Origin: Ketobacter alkanivorans
Lineage (GTDB): Bacteria > Pseudomonadota > Gammaproteobacteria > Pseudomonadales > Ketobacteraceae
Direction: 5' to 3'
Assembly: GCF_002863865.1 (NCBI RefSeq)
Contig: NZ_CP022684.1
Coordinates: 558,001 to 622,000 of the forward strand
DNA: 64,000 nt
Shown: positions 7,950 through 16,720 of the stretch, in pieces
How the letters are laid out: every line of letters begins with the position of its first letter
How positions within the stretch are numbered: position 1 is the stretch's first letter
The notes under the pieces: model-generated
Database searches by the model: none
Seen by the model: the letters and a program-made list of their open reading frames with translations, nothing else
What the model was told of the DNA's origin: nothing
Made by a program: the position numbers and the translations under genes

Positions 7950-9128
7950 CTAGATTTGTAAGTTTTCGATGATGGTGGCGTTAGCGGTACCCAGCCCCTC
8001 GCAAATGGACAGAAGGCCGTATCGCTCCTTGCGACGAATCAATTCGTAGGTCAGAGTCCCCATCAGCTTGGCTCCGGTGGCACCTAATGGATGCCCCAAT
8101 GCCTGCGCGCCGCCATTTACGTTCAGGCGATTCAAGTCTGCTCCCAGTGCATTTTTCCAGGCCAGTGGAACAGAGCCAAATGCCTCGTTCACTTCATACA
8201 ACCCGATATCCTCAATTTTTAAACCTGTACGCTGAAGGATTTTCTGGCTGGCGGGAATCGGGCCTTCCAAAACCATGGTGGGGTCTGAGCCTACCACTGT
8301 CATATCGTGGATTTTAGCCAATGGCGTGAAACCATATTGCTTCAAGGCGCGCTCACTCACCACCAAAACTGCGGCGGATCCATCACAGATCTGGCTGGCA
8401 GAGGCGGCTGTAATCAAGCCCCCTTCCTGCAGCGGCTCAAGCCCTTGAATGGCTTCCAGACTGGCACTACGACGCAGGCCTTCGTCGACATTGTGTACCA
8501 CCTGCTCCCCTTCCACTTCGACATTTACCGGCACGATTTCGCGATCAAAGCGGTTGTCATCATAAGCTGCCGCGCCTTTCATATGGCTCTGATAGGCAAA
8601 AGTATCCAAATCATCTCTGGATACACCATATTTGGTGGCCATTCGCTCGGCACCGACAAACTGGCTGAACTCTACACCCGGGTAGCGGGCGGAAATGGCT
8701 GCACCATCAAACGGTGTCCGCATTCCAGCTTTCGCAGCCACCAACAAAGGTGAACCAATCGGGGTCATGCTCATGTTCTCTACGCCGCCTGCAATGATCA
8801 TATCCTGATTGCCGGACATAACCGCTTGAGCGGCGAAGTGTATAGCCTGCTGGCCTGAACCGCACTGGCGGTCCACTGTTACACCTGGCACTTCAATGGG
8901 CAGATCGGAAGCGAGCACTACAGTACGGGCAACGTTAAAGGTTTGGGGCCCGATCTGGCTCACACAACCGAAAATAACGTCTTCAATCAGGGCGGGATCT
9001 ACGTCGTTACGCTTTAACAGCGCATTAACAACAACGGCCCCCAAATCGGCCGGACTGACCTGGCTGAGGCGACCATTACGGCGCCCACCGGCGGTTCTTA
9101 CAGCATCAACAATATAGGCAGCAGCCAC
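7950..9128 (-). CDS. Acetyl-CoA C-acyltransferase (thiolase)
   Basis: A 392-residue thiolase. The acyl-accepting Cys is residue 89 in VDRQCGSGQQAI. The C-terminal half has the NVNGGAQALGHPLGATG motif carrying the active-site His, then CEGLGTANATIIENL with the second catalytic Cys. The CEG ending, rather than CIGGGMG, is typical of a thiolase subgroup often linked with beta-oxidation of unusual or branched acyl chains, so I do not assign fadA. Reaction: thiolytic cleavage of 3-ketoacyl-CoA to acetyl-CoA (reversible). The start is GTG at 9128 with an AGGAG six bases upstream; no nearby ATG fits. The gene stands alone, without the usual FadB partner. Confidence 0.92.
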   Translation of the reverse strand: MAAAYIVDAVRTAGGRRNGRLSQVSPADLGAVVVNALLKRNDVDPALIEDVIFGCVSQIGPQTFNVARTVVLASDLPIEVPGVTVDRQCGSGQQAIHFAAQAVMSGNQDMIIAGGVENMSMTPIGSPLLVAAKAGMRTPFDGAAISARYPGVEFSQFVGAERMATKYGVSRDDLDTFAYQSHMKGAAAYDDNRFDREIVPVNVEVEGEQVVHNVDEGLRRSASLEAIQGLEPLQEGGLITAASASQICDGSAAVLVVSERALKQYGFTPLAKIHDMTVVGSDPTMVLEGPIPASQKILQRTGLKIEDIGLYEVNEAFGSVPLAWKNALGADLNRLNVNGGAQALGHPLGATGAKLMGTLTYELIRRKERYGLLSICEGLGTANATIIENLQI

Positions 9129-9241
9129 GTTATTCTCCTAGGTATCGGGTTGGTATCAGCCAATAGTGACCAGTTGGTCTAAGAGTTTCAATGACATTAA
9201 CGCTCACGTGGTTGGCAATTCCACCCAGCCCTGAACGCAGA

Positions 9242-9263
9242 AAAGGCAGCCTAAGCTGCCTTT
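9242..9263 (-). terminator. Rho-independent terminator of the AlgP-like gene
   Basis: Perfect 9-bp arms AAAGGCAGC / GCTGCCTTT with a CTAA loop, 38 bp after the stop codon of the AlgP-like gene, flanked on the minus-strand 3' side by a run of T (four T then C). Confidence 0.75.
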
Positions 9264-9300
9264 GTTTACTGTCTGCCATAAACCGGGTTAAACAAACGGC

Positions 9301-10038
9301 CTACTCGGTAGGGCCAGCCGCCTTTTTAACAGAACTCTTCTTGGCTGGTGCTTTTTTAGCCACGGCCTTTTTGGCGGGGGCTTTCTTTGCGGGAGCTTTC
9401 TTCTCAGTCGGTTTTTTAACCGCAGCCTTTTTGGTTGGCGCCTTTTTGGCAGCTGGTTTTTTTGCCGCTGGCTTGGTTGCCGCCTTTTTGGCTACGGGTT
9501 TTTTATTGCCAAAAGACAAACCGCTTTTCTTCAGCAGTTCTTTTTCACGTTTTTCAAATTCGTCGGCTGCTTTTTTCAGTTTGGCTTCCAAACCTTTGCT
9601 GTAATCCAAAACCTGCTTGGCGTATTTACTCTCCAGTGCGGATTCTACTTGCTTGCGAGCCTTCTCATAGGCATCTTCCAGCTCTTTTTCCAAGCGATGG
9701 CGCAGCTCTTCTTCACGGGCAATCATCTTCTCACGCACTTTTTGTTCGGTCTGAATAAAGCGCTCCCGCAGCTGCGATACCTGGGCTTCAAGCTTGGCTT
9801 GAGTCAGTTCTTTGCGGGTGTCCTCTACTACATGCATAGCAGTTTCCAATGCATCCTGCGCCTGTTCGACAGCAACCTGAGCAGCGGCTGTCGCCTTTAT
9901 CCGCCAGCGTTCCTGAGCTTGTACCAACTTGGAGCGTGCCGCTGCCACCCTCTCCTGCGCCTTGTGCAGTCTCGCTTCCATTTTCTCTACCCACTGTTTC
10001 GCCATATCGGAATTCAGGTTCCCAAATGCATTTGCCAT
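9301..10038 (-). CDS. AlgP-like protein: coiled coil plus lysine/alanine-rich histone-H1-like tail
   Basis: A 245-residue protein in two parts. Residues 1-175 are a long, highly charged alpha-helical coiled coil (repeated A/E/K/R/Q heptads such as QVRER and EEELRHRLEKELEDAYEKARK). Residues 180-245 are a tail of KKA, KKAP and KPAAKK repeats like eukaryotic histone H1 and Pseudomonas AlgP. Such tails bind DNA or other polyanions non-specifically; AlgP was described as a regulator of alginate genes. The start is the ATG at 10038, preceded by GGGAGA; an upstream in-frame extension to 10110 has no ribosome site. The gene has its own terminator and is probably monocistronic. Confidence 0.8.
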   Translation of the reverse strand: MANAFGNLNSDMAKQWVEKMEARLHKAQERVAAARSKLVQAQERWRIKATAAAQVAVEQAQDALETAMHVVEDTRKELTQAKLEAQVSQLRERFIQTEQKVREKMIAREEELRHRLEKELEDAYEKARKQVESALESKYAKQVLDYSKGLEAKLKKAADEFEKREKELLKKSGLSFGNKKPVAKKAATKPAAKKPAAKKAPTKKAAVKKPTEKKAPAKKAPAKKAVAKKAPAKKSSVKKAAGPTE

Positions 10039-10227
10039 ATTTGTCTCCCAAGTTTGATCAAAATATTCAAGCACAGTCGAGTATCGGCACCCGCTACTGC
10101 GTACGCTCAAATAGCTTTATCGCAATTAAAATTAGAGGTTGCAATCTAATTTCCAAAATATTACCGCAGAAATCAGATTGCGCGCTTGGGCAGAAATGGA
10201 ATATGGATCAAAACAGATGGCTCAGAG

Positions 10228-11406
10228 CTAACTGAGATCAGCGACCATATCCTGTTCAGACAGCTGGCTGGCGTTCTTGCCTTTCAGGTAATCAAGCATG
10301 CCGAACTTGTCATAGTAGGGGCGAATTCGAGGCGACATCAACCCGATAAAATCAAGATTGGGGATCAGTCGGTAGAACATATTCTGACGGAATTGCATCA
10401 TGGCCGGGGAATTCGAAATCAGATTGTTCCATTCCCGACGACTGATAATACCCTCAAACCACTCTTCAAAAATCTCATGAGCCATAAAGCGATTGCGCAT
10501 TAAAACCGCCACTTCAAAGGCCCAGTCTTCCCGCTCCCTGCGTTCAGCATCAGACAGCTCATTGGTAAAATGATCTTTCAATGCCAATACACCATAGTGG
10601 ACATGGCGGGCCTCGTCTTTAATAACGTATTTCAATAGATTCTTAAGGAGAGGCTCCTTGCTCATATTATGGATGGTACGGAACGCCCCCAATGCCAGGC
10701 CTTCCACCATGATCTGCATACCAAGAAACTTGAAATCCCAACGGGCGTCGGTCAATAAATCATCCAAAATCACAAAAAGATTGTCATTTACATCGTAACG
10801 CTTGTTCAGCTTATCGGTGAGATAACGATTGAACACTTCCAGGTGGCGCGCCTCATCCATAACCTGCGTACCACCAAACAATTTACCTTCCATCCAGCCC
10901 ACACTTTCAGTTACCTGGGCAGAGGCGTATAACGCACCCTGCTCTCCATGCATAAACTGGCTCAGCATCCAGCAGGCTATGTTGTAGTTGAGTTCAATCC
11001 GCTGCTTGCCGGTTAGCTTGACCGGCAACTGCTGGATATAGTCATCCGGGAAAAAGTCATTGGATATAATGGGGATCTCAGGGTTACGGGGGTCAACATC
11101 CGTAGTCCAATCAAGATCCTTATCGGCATTCCACTGGTTCTCCACCGCGCGCTGGTACAGTCGGCGCATCTCAGGAAAGTCCATCTTATAGGTAAGATCG
11201 AAGGTAACGGGGTGATGCGAATTCATATGCACTACGGATTTACGCTTACCCTGCTTTAAAGCCAAGCCCCGCACTGCCGATGGTGCCATGGAGGCAAAAA
11301 CCTTTGGATTGCGCATTTGCAGTACCACCGAGATATTATCAATGGCCTCCTCCACCCGGCCCCGAGCTCCTGCGGGCATACCCCGCAACATGGAATCCAG
11401 AATCAT
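10228..11406 (-). CDS. Ferritin-like diiron protein (AurF/RNR-R2-like oxygenase family)
   Basis: A 392-residue alpha-helical protein with the carboxylate-bridged diiron signature spread over a four-helix bundle: a first Glu in HGEQGA, the first ExxH in DEARHLEVF, a Glu in VEGLALGAF, and the second ExxH in KDEARHVHYG. All expected ligands are present. The pattern resembles ferritin-like oxygenases such as AurF (N-oxygenase) and R2-type proteins rather than bacterioferritin. Substrate unknown. A strong GGAGG sits five bases before the ATG at 11406. A perfect 15-bp inverted repeat lies about 34 bp upstream of the start (11440-11454) and may be an operator. No ferredoxin or reductase partner is adjacent. 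Confidence 0.82.
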   Translation of the reverse strand: MILDSMLRGMPAGARGRVEEAIDNISVVLQMRNPKVFASMAPSAVRGLALKQGKRKSVVHMNSHHPVTFDLTYKMDFPEMRRLYQRAVENQWNADKDLDWTTDVDPRNPEIPIISNDFFPDDYIQQLPVKLTGKQRIELNYNIACWMLSQFMHGEQGALYASAQVTESVGWMEGKLFGGTQVMDEARHLEVFNRYLTDKLNKRYDVNDNLFVILDDLLTDARWDFKFLGMQIMVEGLALGAFRTIHNMSKEPLLKNLLKYVIKDEARHVHYGVLALKDHFTNELSDAERREREDWAFEVAVLMRNRFMAHEIFEEWFEGIISRREWNNLISNSPAMMQFRQNMFYRLIPNLDFIGLMSPRIRPYYDKFGMLDYLKGKNASQLSEQDMVADLS

Positions 11407-11439
11407 GACTACCTCCGCGCACTTGCTTTATATGATTAT

Positions 11440-11454
11440 TATTGTCTGACAATA
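11440..11454. promoter_or_regulatory. Inverted-repeat operator candidate upstream of the diiron gene
   Basis: TATTGTC-T-GACAATA, perfect 7-bp arms with a one-base centre, lies 34-48 bp upstream of the diiron start codon. The shape (TTGTC/GACAA) resembles GntR- or TetR-type operators. The partly overlapping stretch 11428-11446 also resembles a degraded Fur box (about 13 of 19), which is weak. Which regulator binds is not determined. Confidence 0.4.
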
Positions 11455-11612
11455 TTACAATATAGACGTTATCACCATAATCTCAAGTTAGGTCACTATT
11501 TAAACGCCGGTAGAAAACCCTCAGGAAATTAACCCCTTAATGCATTTAAGCCATGCCTATCGACACCAATTAATGGATAATTTAACGAAATAACAGCAAC
11601 TCCGGTGAGCTC

Positions 11613-12998
11613 ATGCCCCTGTCTCGACGCACTTTCCTTGGCGGATTAGGTTCCGCGCTTACTCTATCAGCCTGCTCGCACATTCCCCGTTTTAGCTTAG
11701 AGAGCTCCGCTGAGTCAGGCTACGACTACATACTCACCGCAGCCCCCACACCCATCGAGCTGATCCCCGGCACCACCACACCCGCTTGGTGTTTCAACGA
11801 AAGCTTTCCATCCCCGACGATATTTGCCAAACAGGGTCAGGAAATAAAAATACTGTTTCGCAACCGCTTATCGGAACCCACTACAATCCACTGGCATGGG
11901 CTGCGTATTAAGAACGAGATGGACGGTGTCCCCTTTCTAACCCAGCCACCCATCCAGCCAGGCGAAGATTTTCTCTATCGATTCACGCCACCGGATGCCG
12001 GCACGTTCTGGTATCACCCGCACGTAAACAGCCTGACACAGCTGGGGAAAGGTCTGGTGGGAGCCATTGTGGTAGCAGAGGCAGAACCTGTCACATTCGA
12101 CACAGACCTACCCCTGTTATTGAAAAACTGGCATATCAACGAAGACGGTAGCTTTGCCCCTTTCACCAGCCCCCGCAATGCGTTTCGAATGGGAACCCCT
12201 GGTGCCTGGGAATCAGTGAATGGCGTGCAAAATCCAGAATACGAAGTCGCTCCGGGTGCCCTGGTCAGGCTCCGTTTTTTGAACGTTGATAACACGGTGA
12301 TGTACAAAATCACCGCCCCTGCACACGCGGCATGGATTATCGCTATAGACGGCAATCCCATTGAAAAGCCCACACCGCTAACACAGCATGAGATCGGCCC
12401 AGGCATGCGGCTTGATGTGGCAATCCAAGCGCCCACAAAAGCAGGGGAAAGAATCGCTATCAAGAATGCAAAAGGTCGGCTTTTATTTGATTTGTTGAGC
12501 CTGAAAACCGCAGGTGAGGCCATCGCCCAACCCCAAGCAATATCACCACTGCCTCTGAACCCGATATCGGCCCCTGATCTGGATAATGCCGAAACACTGA
12601 ATTTCGTATTTGAGTGGGAAGGCGCAATAACCCCCACCAATACCAGCGGAAAAGCCAACCACAAGTTCTGGACTATTAACCGCAGGGCTTGGGAGGGCAT
12701 GTCAGCAGAGAATATCCCCGCCCCGCTGGCCGACCTGCAGTTAGGCAAAACTTATATTTTCCGCCTAAAAAACGTGACCCCGCACAGCCATCCGATCCAT
12801 ATGCATGGATTCACCTGGACTGTGTTGCGCTCAAACCAGAAGAAGATAGTGCCCTATCACACCGACACCGTACTGCTGCAAAAAAATGAAATGGTTGAAG
12901 TAGCATTCGTAGCAGACAATCCAGGACATTGGATGTATCACTGCCACGTTATCGAACACATGAAGACAGGGTTGATGGGCTATATCACCGTTAAGTGA
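11613..12998 (+). CDS. Multicopper oxidase (Tat-exported, CueO/laccase-like)
   Basis: A 461-residue three-cupredoxin oxidase with a twin-arginine signal (SRRTFLGG, Arg5-Arg6) that ends in a lipobox-like LSAC (Cys21), so it may be a Tat-dependent lipoprotein. All copper-ligand motifs are intact: HWHG, WYHPHV, HSHPIHMHGF and HCHVIEHMKTGLM. The Met after the last His is the axial T1 ligand. It would oxidise Cu(I), Fe(II) or phenols with reduction of O2 to water in the periplasm. It converges on and overlaps by 19 bp the last gene of the iron operon, which hints at ferroxidase or copper-detoxification work, but it is transcribed separately and no Fur box was found directly in front. Confidence 0.93.
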   Translation: MPLSRRTFLGGLGSALTLSACSHIPRFSLESSAESGYDYILTAAPTPIELIPGTTTPAWCFNESFPSPTIFAKQGQEIKILFRNRLSEPTTIHWHGLRIKNEMDGVPFLTQPPIQPGEDFLYRFTPPDAGTFWYHPHVNSLTQLGKGLVGAIVVAEAEPVTFDTDLPLLLKNWHINEDGSFAPFTSPRNAFRMGTPGAWESVNGVQNPEYEVAPGALVRLRFLNVDNTVMYKITAPAHAAWIIAIDGNPIEKPTPLTQHEIGPGMRLDVAIQAPTKAGERIAIKNAKGRLLFDLLSLKTAGEAIAQPQAISPLPLNPISAPDLDNAETLNFVFEWEGAITPTNTSGKANHKFWTINRRAWEGMSAENIPAPLADLQLGKTYIFRLKNVTPHSHPIHMHGFTWTVLRSNQKKIVPYHTDTVLLQKNEMVEVAFVADNPGHWMYHCHVIEHMKTGLMGYITVK

Positions 12999-14077
12999 TT
13001 ATCCCAACGCAAGGCAGAATGAGCTACCGCCGACCGTTCTAAACGTTGGTCGGCATACTTCAGCAGGCTCACGTCACCATAGCCATTACTGCTGATCCAG
13101 CCCGAATGTGGCAGTCGATATAGACCGGCAGCATCAGGGCTATCCAATTGCTGTATCAGATGCCCACTGGCGAGATCCCAGCAACCTAACATGTTACCTC
13201 GAGGACAACTCACTACAACGTAGCGCCCAGCATTATCGATCGCCACGCTGGCAGTATACTGTTTAGCGCGCCGCTGCATTGCCACAGGCAGATCAAACCA
13301 GCGTATGGGTTCACCGCGTTTATGACTACCCACCAAAGGCACAGTGTCATTGAGTTCACCCTGATATTGCACTCCAAAAACAACCGATCCGTCTGTAGCG
13401 ACATCCAAATGACGAACACTCATTTTATGGTGAAGAGGCTCATGTAACTCTAACAGCTCACCATCGTTTATGTTGAGGTAGGCTAGATTGGGCGCCATGG
13501 TATCCAAGTTTAATACTGAACGTTCAGATGACGGATGAGTAGCCATACCACCATTGGCCACCACCAGTGTTTTTTGATCAGGCAGCAACGCCAATTGATG
13601 AGGGCCTATGCCACCAGAGGGGAACTCAGCTACTTTCCGGGGTGATCCAGCCAGGGAATAAACACCGATCACACCGCTAAGATCAGCAGTGTTGTTCTCG
13701 GTGGCAAAAAGTGTTTCACCATCAGCACTCACAACACCATGCCCGTAGAAGTGTCGATCAGGCGTATTTGTAAAAGTGTGTACTAATCTGCCTGACCCAA
13801 CGTCCAACTGATATAGTTGATTTCCTGGGCGACGCGCAAAAAAAAGTGCGCTATTGATCTCACGAACAAATACCGAGCCATGCACCCTAAGAGGCACTTT
13901 AATGCGTACGGCAACCTCACCAGATGGAGTTAATTGTGCAATATAGTGATTGCCCGCTGTGTCGTCACAGCCGCTGAAAACAGCCTTAAATGAAGATGGC
14001 CGCTTACCTGTGCAGCCTACGTTATAACCAGCAGCCAGACTCAACAGAGACATTTTACAAAATTGCCGCCTCAGCAA
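12980..14077 (-). CDS. DUF1513 periplasmic protein, last gene of the iron operon
   Basis: A 365-residue protein of the DUF1513 family, a seven-bladed-propeller-like fold judging by its repeated short beta motifs (for example GIGPHQLALLPD, which is characteristic). The N-terminus reads LRRQFCKMSLLSL..NVGC, a twin-arginine signal with a possible lipobox. The start appears to be TTG at 14077, with GGAG eight bases ahead inside the end of the preceding gene; using the next ATG would remove the RR motif. It starts 3 bp after the imelysin stop, so co-translation is likely. DUF1513 genes routinely accompany imelysin and DUF1111 genes; their biochemical role is unknown. The 3' end overlaps the convergent oxidase gene. 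Confidence 0.87.
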   Translation of the reverse strand: MLRRQFCKMSLLSLAAGYNVGCTGKRPSSFKAVFSGCDDTAGNHYIAQLTPSGEVAVRIKVPLRVHGSVFVREINSALFFARRPGNQLYQLDVGSGRLVHTFTNTPDRHFYGHGVVSADGETLFATENNTADLSGVIGVYSLAGSPRKVAEFPSGGIGPHQLALLPDQKTLVVANGGMATHPSSERSVLNLDTMAPNLAYLNINDGELLELHEPLHHKMSVRHLDVATDGSVVFGVQYQGELNDTVPLVGSHKRGEPIRWFDLPVAMQRRAKQYTASVAIDNAGRYVVVSCPRGNMLGCWDLASGHLIQQLDSPDAAGLYRLPHSGWISSNGYGDVSLLKYADQRLERSAVAHSALRWDNHLTVI

Positions 14078-14080
14078 GAT

Positions 14081-15241
14081 CTAGTCTCCATCGTTGGAGT
14101 TGAACCCGAGCGTTATACCCAGAGCCGGACTCAATCGAGTTTTTAACTGGGAATTCAGGTTTCCCACCGCCAGATGCAGCTCTTCTAACTGGACCCTTGA
14201 ACCGACATCGGTAACCGCCTCGTTCAATGGTTTGTCTATTGTCGCAACGACATTCAGGATTTCGTTAATACTGGATTCAATATCATTCGCTACAGCATCA
14301 CTGTCTTTGGCGTCCAGCAGTCGACGCAAATCGTAACTATCCTGATTGGAAATCAATATTTGCAAGGCCAACAAATTGGTCTTGATATTATCCAGCGAAC
14401 TATTACTACGCCACCCTTCAGAGAAATAGCCATTTGGCTGCTTGCTACGATTCTTGTAACCCAAAGGGCCACCCAACTTATCAGCTTTCAGCTTCTCCAT
14501 TTGTGTCAGCATGGCAGCTACAACGTCGGTTAATGCGGAAGGGGCCAAGCTCTCTTGCTCTTGATTCACCGTCGCCACCCATGAATTACGGTAGTTCTGA
14601 TCCTGCCATTGGCTTTTAACCCTCTCGATTGTACTTACCAGTTGCTCACCAATTGCCACAATCAATTGGCACTGCCTCTCTGATGGCTTGGCATTTTGAT
14701 AAAACAACGCTACATACTCCGCATCGAACAGCAGAAGTTCCAATGCACTCAACCCCTGCACAACAACACTGGCATCAGCAACCACCTGCTGATCAATCTT
14801 GTTTTCCTTATCTAATATTTGTTGCACTTTACGAGACACTATATTTTTCTTGTCCGGCCAGAACTGGATCTTCCAATCATCATTATTCTCCACCATCGGA
14901 CCAAAGCGCACCCATTGAATGTGCTGCCAGGCTCCCATCGTGCGCCGCCATTCGATCTGCACAGTGGATAGCTCGGCAGACAACGCAACAGTACCATCAC
15001 CACTTTGGCGCTTAGCCTCACAAAAACGGTTGGCGCTCTCCACCAACAATTGACTGTGATGAAATAAATCAGCGTAATCTGCAGCTATCCTGGTTGATAG
15101 CGCAGAGACCCATTTTTCTTCCGGAGATACCCGCTCACAGCCCACGCTCATCATTACCAACGCCAAAACAGATAAGATCCTAAGCATATAGATCGTAGCG
15201 GCGTTGTTTTTATCAGAGCTATAACAATGTTTCATGTTCAT
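14081..15241 (-). CDS. Imelysin family lipoprotein, second imelysin of the operon (degenerate HxxE)
   Basis: A 386-residue (or shorter) imelysin-like protein. A lipoprotein signal is visible as MLRILSVLALVMMSVGC, so the functional start may be Met19 (15187) rather than Met1 or Met3. Imelysins are helical-bundle periplasmic proteins linked to iron uptake, related to EfeO M75 domains. The family's GxHxxE motif is here GLSALE: the Glu is kept but the His is Ser, so metal or substrate binding must differ from the first imelysin in this operon. Conserved supporting features are WRRTMGAWQHIQWVRFGP and the FWPDKKN stretch. It sits 32 bp after the DUF1111 gene and 3 bp before DUF1513. Confidence 0.85.
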   Translation of the reverse strand: MNMKHCYSSDKNNAATIYMLRILSVLALVMMSVGCERVSPEEKWVSALSTRIAADYADLFHHSQLLVESANRFCEAKRQSGDGTVALSAELSTVQIEWRRTMGAWQHIQWVRFGPMVENNDDWKIQFWPDKKNIVSRKVQQILDKENKIDQQVVADASVVVQGLSALELLLFDAEYVALFYQNAKPSERQCQLIVAIGEQLVSTIERVKSQWQDQNYRNSWVATVNQEQESLAPSALTDVVAAMLTQMEKLKADKLGGPLGYKNRSKQPNGYFSEGWRSNSSLDNIKTNLLALQILISNQDSYDLRRLLDAKDSDAVANDIESSINEILNVVATIDKPLNEAVTDVGSRVQLEELHLAVGNLNSQLKTRLSPALGITLGFNSNDGD

Positions 15242-15273
15242 CCGTTAGGCTGTCCCATTTTTGAAAGGGATAT

Positions 15274-16683
15274 TTATAAGGATTTTAGAAAAGCCAGCAA
15301 AGCTTCTCGATCCGAGGTACTGGCTTGGACAACAAACTCTTGGCTTCGTTTCGCTTCTCCACCATGCCACAACAGGGCTTCCAGCAGGCTCCCGGCACGA
15401 CCATCATGAAGATAATGCTCGAAACCACTAACAACCTTGGTTAACCCAATCCCCCACAATGGAGGCGTGCGCCATTCACGCCCTGATGCATTATACACCG
15501 CTCGCCCGTCCGCCAGCCCCTCACCCATGTCATGTAATAGCATATCCGTGTATGGGTGAATGGTCTGCTCTGACAGTTCCGGCCGATCTTTGAGCTGTGG
15601 TGTCACATGCAGAACTTGATGACATTGGCCACACCCCGCCTCAACAAAAACCAACTCACCTTGTTTTACCATGGGATCATCCACTGCTCTGCGCTTGGGC
15701 ACCGCAAGATGACGAGTGTAAAACGTTACCAGATCGAGCAGCTTATCAGACAGCTCCGGTACACCTCCTGAAGGTGACTCCATGCATAATTTCTGGTTAC
15801 GGGTACAGTTTTCTATCGGAAAAAGTGAGCTTGTTATACCTATATCGCCATTGAAGGCGGCTGCATTTTGCTGTCTGAGTGTAGGCTGTTCAGCTTTCCA
15901 ACCAAAACGCCCCATTACGTATCCCTGTTGCTCAACACTCCAAACCGTATTCCAGCGCCCGGAAATTCCGTTCGCATCAGAATCATCCGGGTCGGCCAGC
16001 TTCTTGATTTGATCATCACTCAAAGCCTCCAGCAACCCCAGCCCAATCATCGGAGGAGCAAGACGCAAAGAGTAAACCACCGCCTCATCTATTGGGCCGT
16101 ATGCAGGGTTGTGCAAAACAAGCTTGGGCTTGCGTAGAGTCACCTTGGCACCGTCGGATAACACGATCTCCGTCTTCTCATACTCTAACTGTAGCTGTGC
16201 CTCAGGATTGACTCCGGGCACAGCAAAATCCTGAATCTGATCACCGTACGATGGATGAGGGATCACACCGTGTTTGGCGACATAGTCTCGCTGTTCGTCT
16301 GTGACAGGTTTGATACTGATCCGAGCCAGCAGTGAAACTGCATTATCATCAGCGGATTCTGGCAGGTGCCCACGACCGTCTCGTATGTGGCAATTCTGGC
16401 AGCCATTAGTATTGAACAGCGGGCCCAAGCCATCCCGAGCCGTAGTGGTTGAGGGAGCTGTTACCCATGGGTTTCGGAAGAAGCTGTTACCAACGCTGAA
16501 GTCCAAACGTCGTTCAAATGACATATTGGCCGCAGGCAACGAAAATGCGTTGTTATCGGTTTTACTGACACTGGTTTCGCCCCCGGAATACAACCCAAAA
16601 GCCAACGCTGCATTTCCAAACAGCAACAGCAAAAAGCCCCACAACATCTTGCGGGGCCAATGAATGAAACGCTTTATCGTCAT
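15274..16683 (-). CDS. Di-heme oxidoreductase family protein (DUF1111)
   Basis: A 469-residue periplasmic c-type cytochrome of the DUF1111 (formerly thiol oxidoreductase) family, related to di-heme peroxidases. An N-terminal signal/anchor is visible (basic start, then WGFLLLLFGNAALA). The two haem-attachment sites are CQNCH (Cys95, Cys98, His99) and CGQCH (Cys351, Cys354, His355). The near-C-terminal segment WRTPPLWGIGLT and HYLHDGRA is a family hallmark. It is the third gene of the Fur-controlled operon, and probably handles electrons for iron reduction or oxidation in the periplasm; this is inference from context. The order imelysin, DUF1111, imelysin, DUF1513 matches, as I recall, the icmP locus of Pseudomonas. 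Confidence 0.93.
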   Translation of the reverse strand: MTIKRFIHWPRKMLWGFLLLLFGNAALAFGLYSGGETSVSKTDNNAFSLPAANMSFERRLDFSVGNSFFRNPWVTAPSTTTARDGLGPLFNTNGCQNCHIRDGRGHLPESADDNAVSLLARISIKPVTDEQRDYVAKHGVIPHPSYGDQIQDFAVPGVNPEAQLQLEYEKTEIVLSDGAKVTLRKPKLVLHNPAYGPIDEAVVYSLRLAPPMIGLGLLEALSDDQIKKLADPDDSDANGISGRWNTVWSVEQQGYVMGRFGWKAEQPTLRQQNAAAFNGDIGITSSLFPIENCTRNQKLCMESPSGGVPELSDKLLDLVTFYTRHLAVPKRRAVDDPMVKQGELVFVEAGCGQCHQVLHVTPQLKDRPELSEQTIHPYTDMLLHDMGEGLADGRAVYNASGREWRTPPLWGIGLTKVVSGFEHYLHDGRAGSLLEALLWHGGEAKRSQEFVVQASTSDREALLAFLKSL

Positions 16684-16720
16684 GATCTGATGCTTGTCGC
16701 TTAAGCTAATATTCTATTGA

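Noticed and set aside
9191..9604. Ala/Phe-rich plus-strand ORF opposite the AlgP-like gene
   Set aside because: It is the complement of the KKA repeats, giving FFLAGAFLA-type repeats; an artefact of the repeat, not a membrane protein.
12014..12748. 244-codon antisense ORF inside the multicopper oxidase gene
   Set aside because: The sense strand encodes an intact oxidase with all copper ligands; the antisense product shows no domain and no ribosome site.
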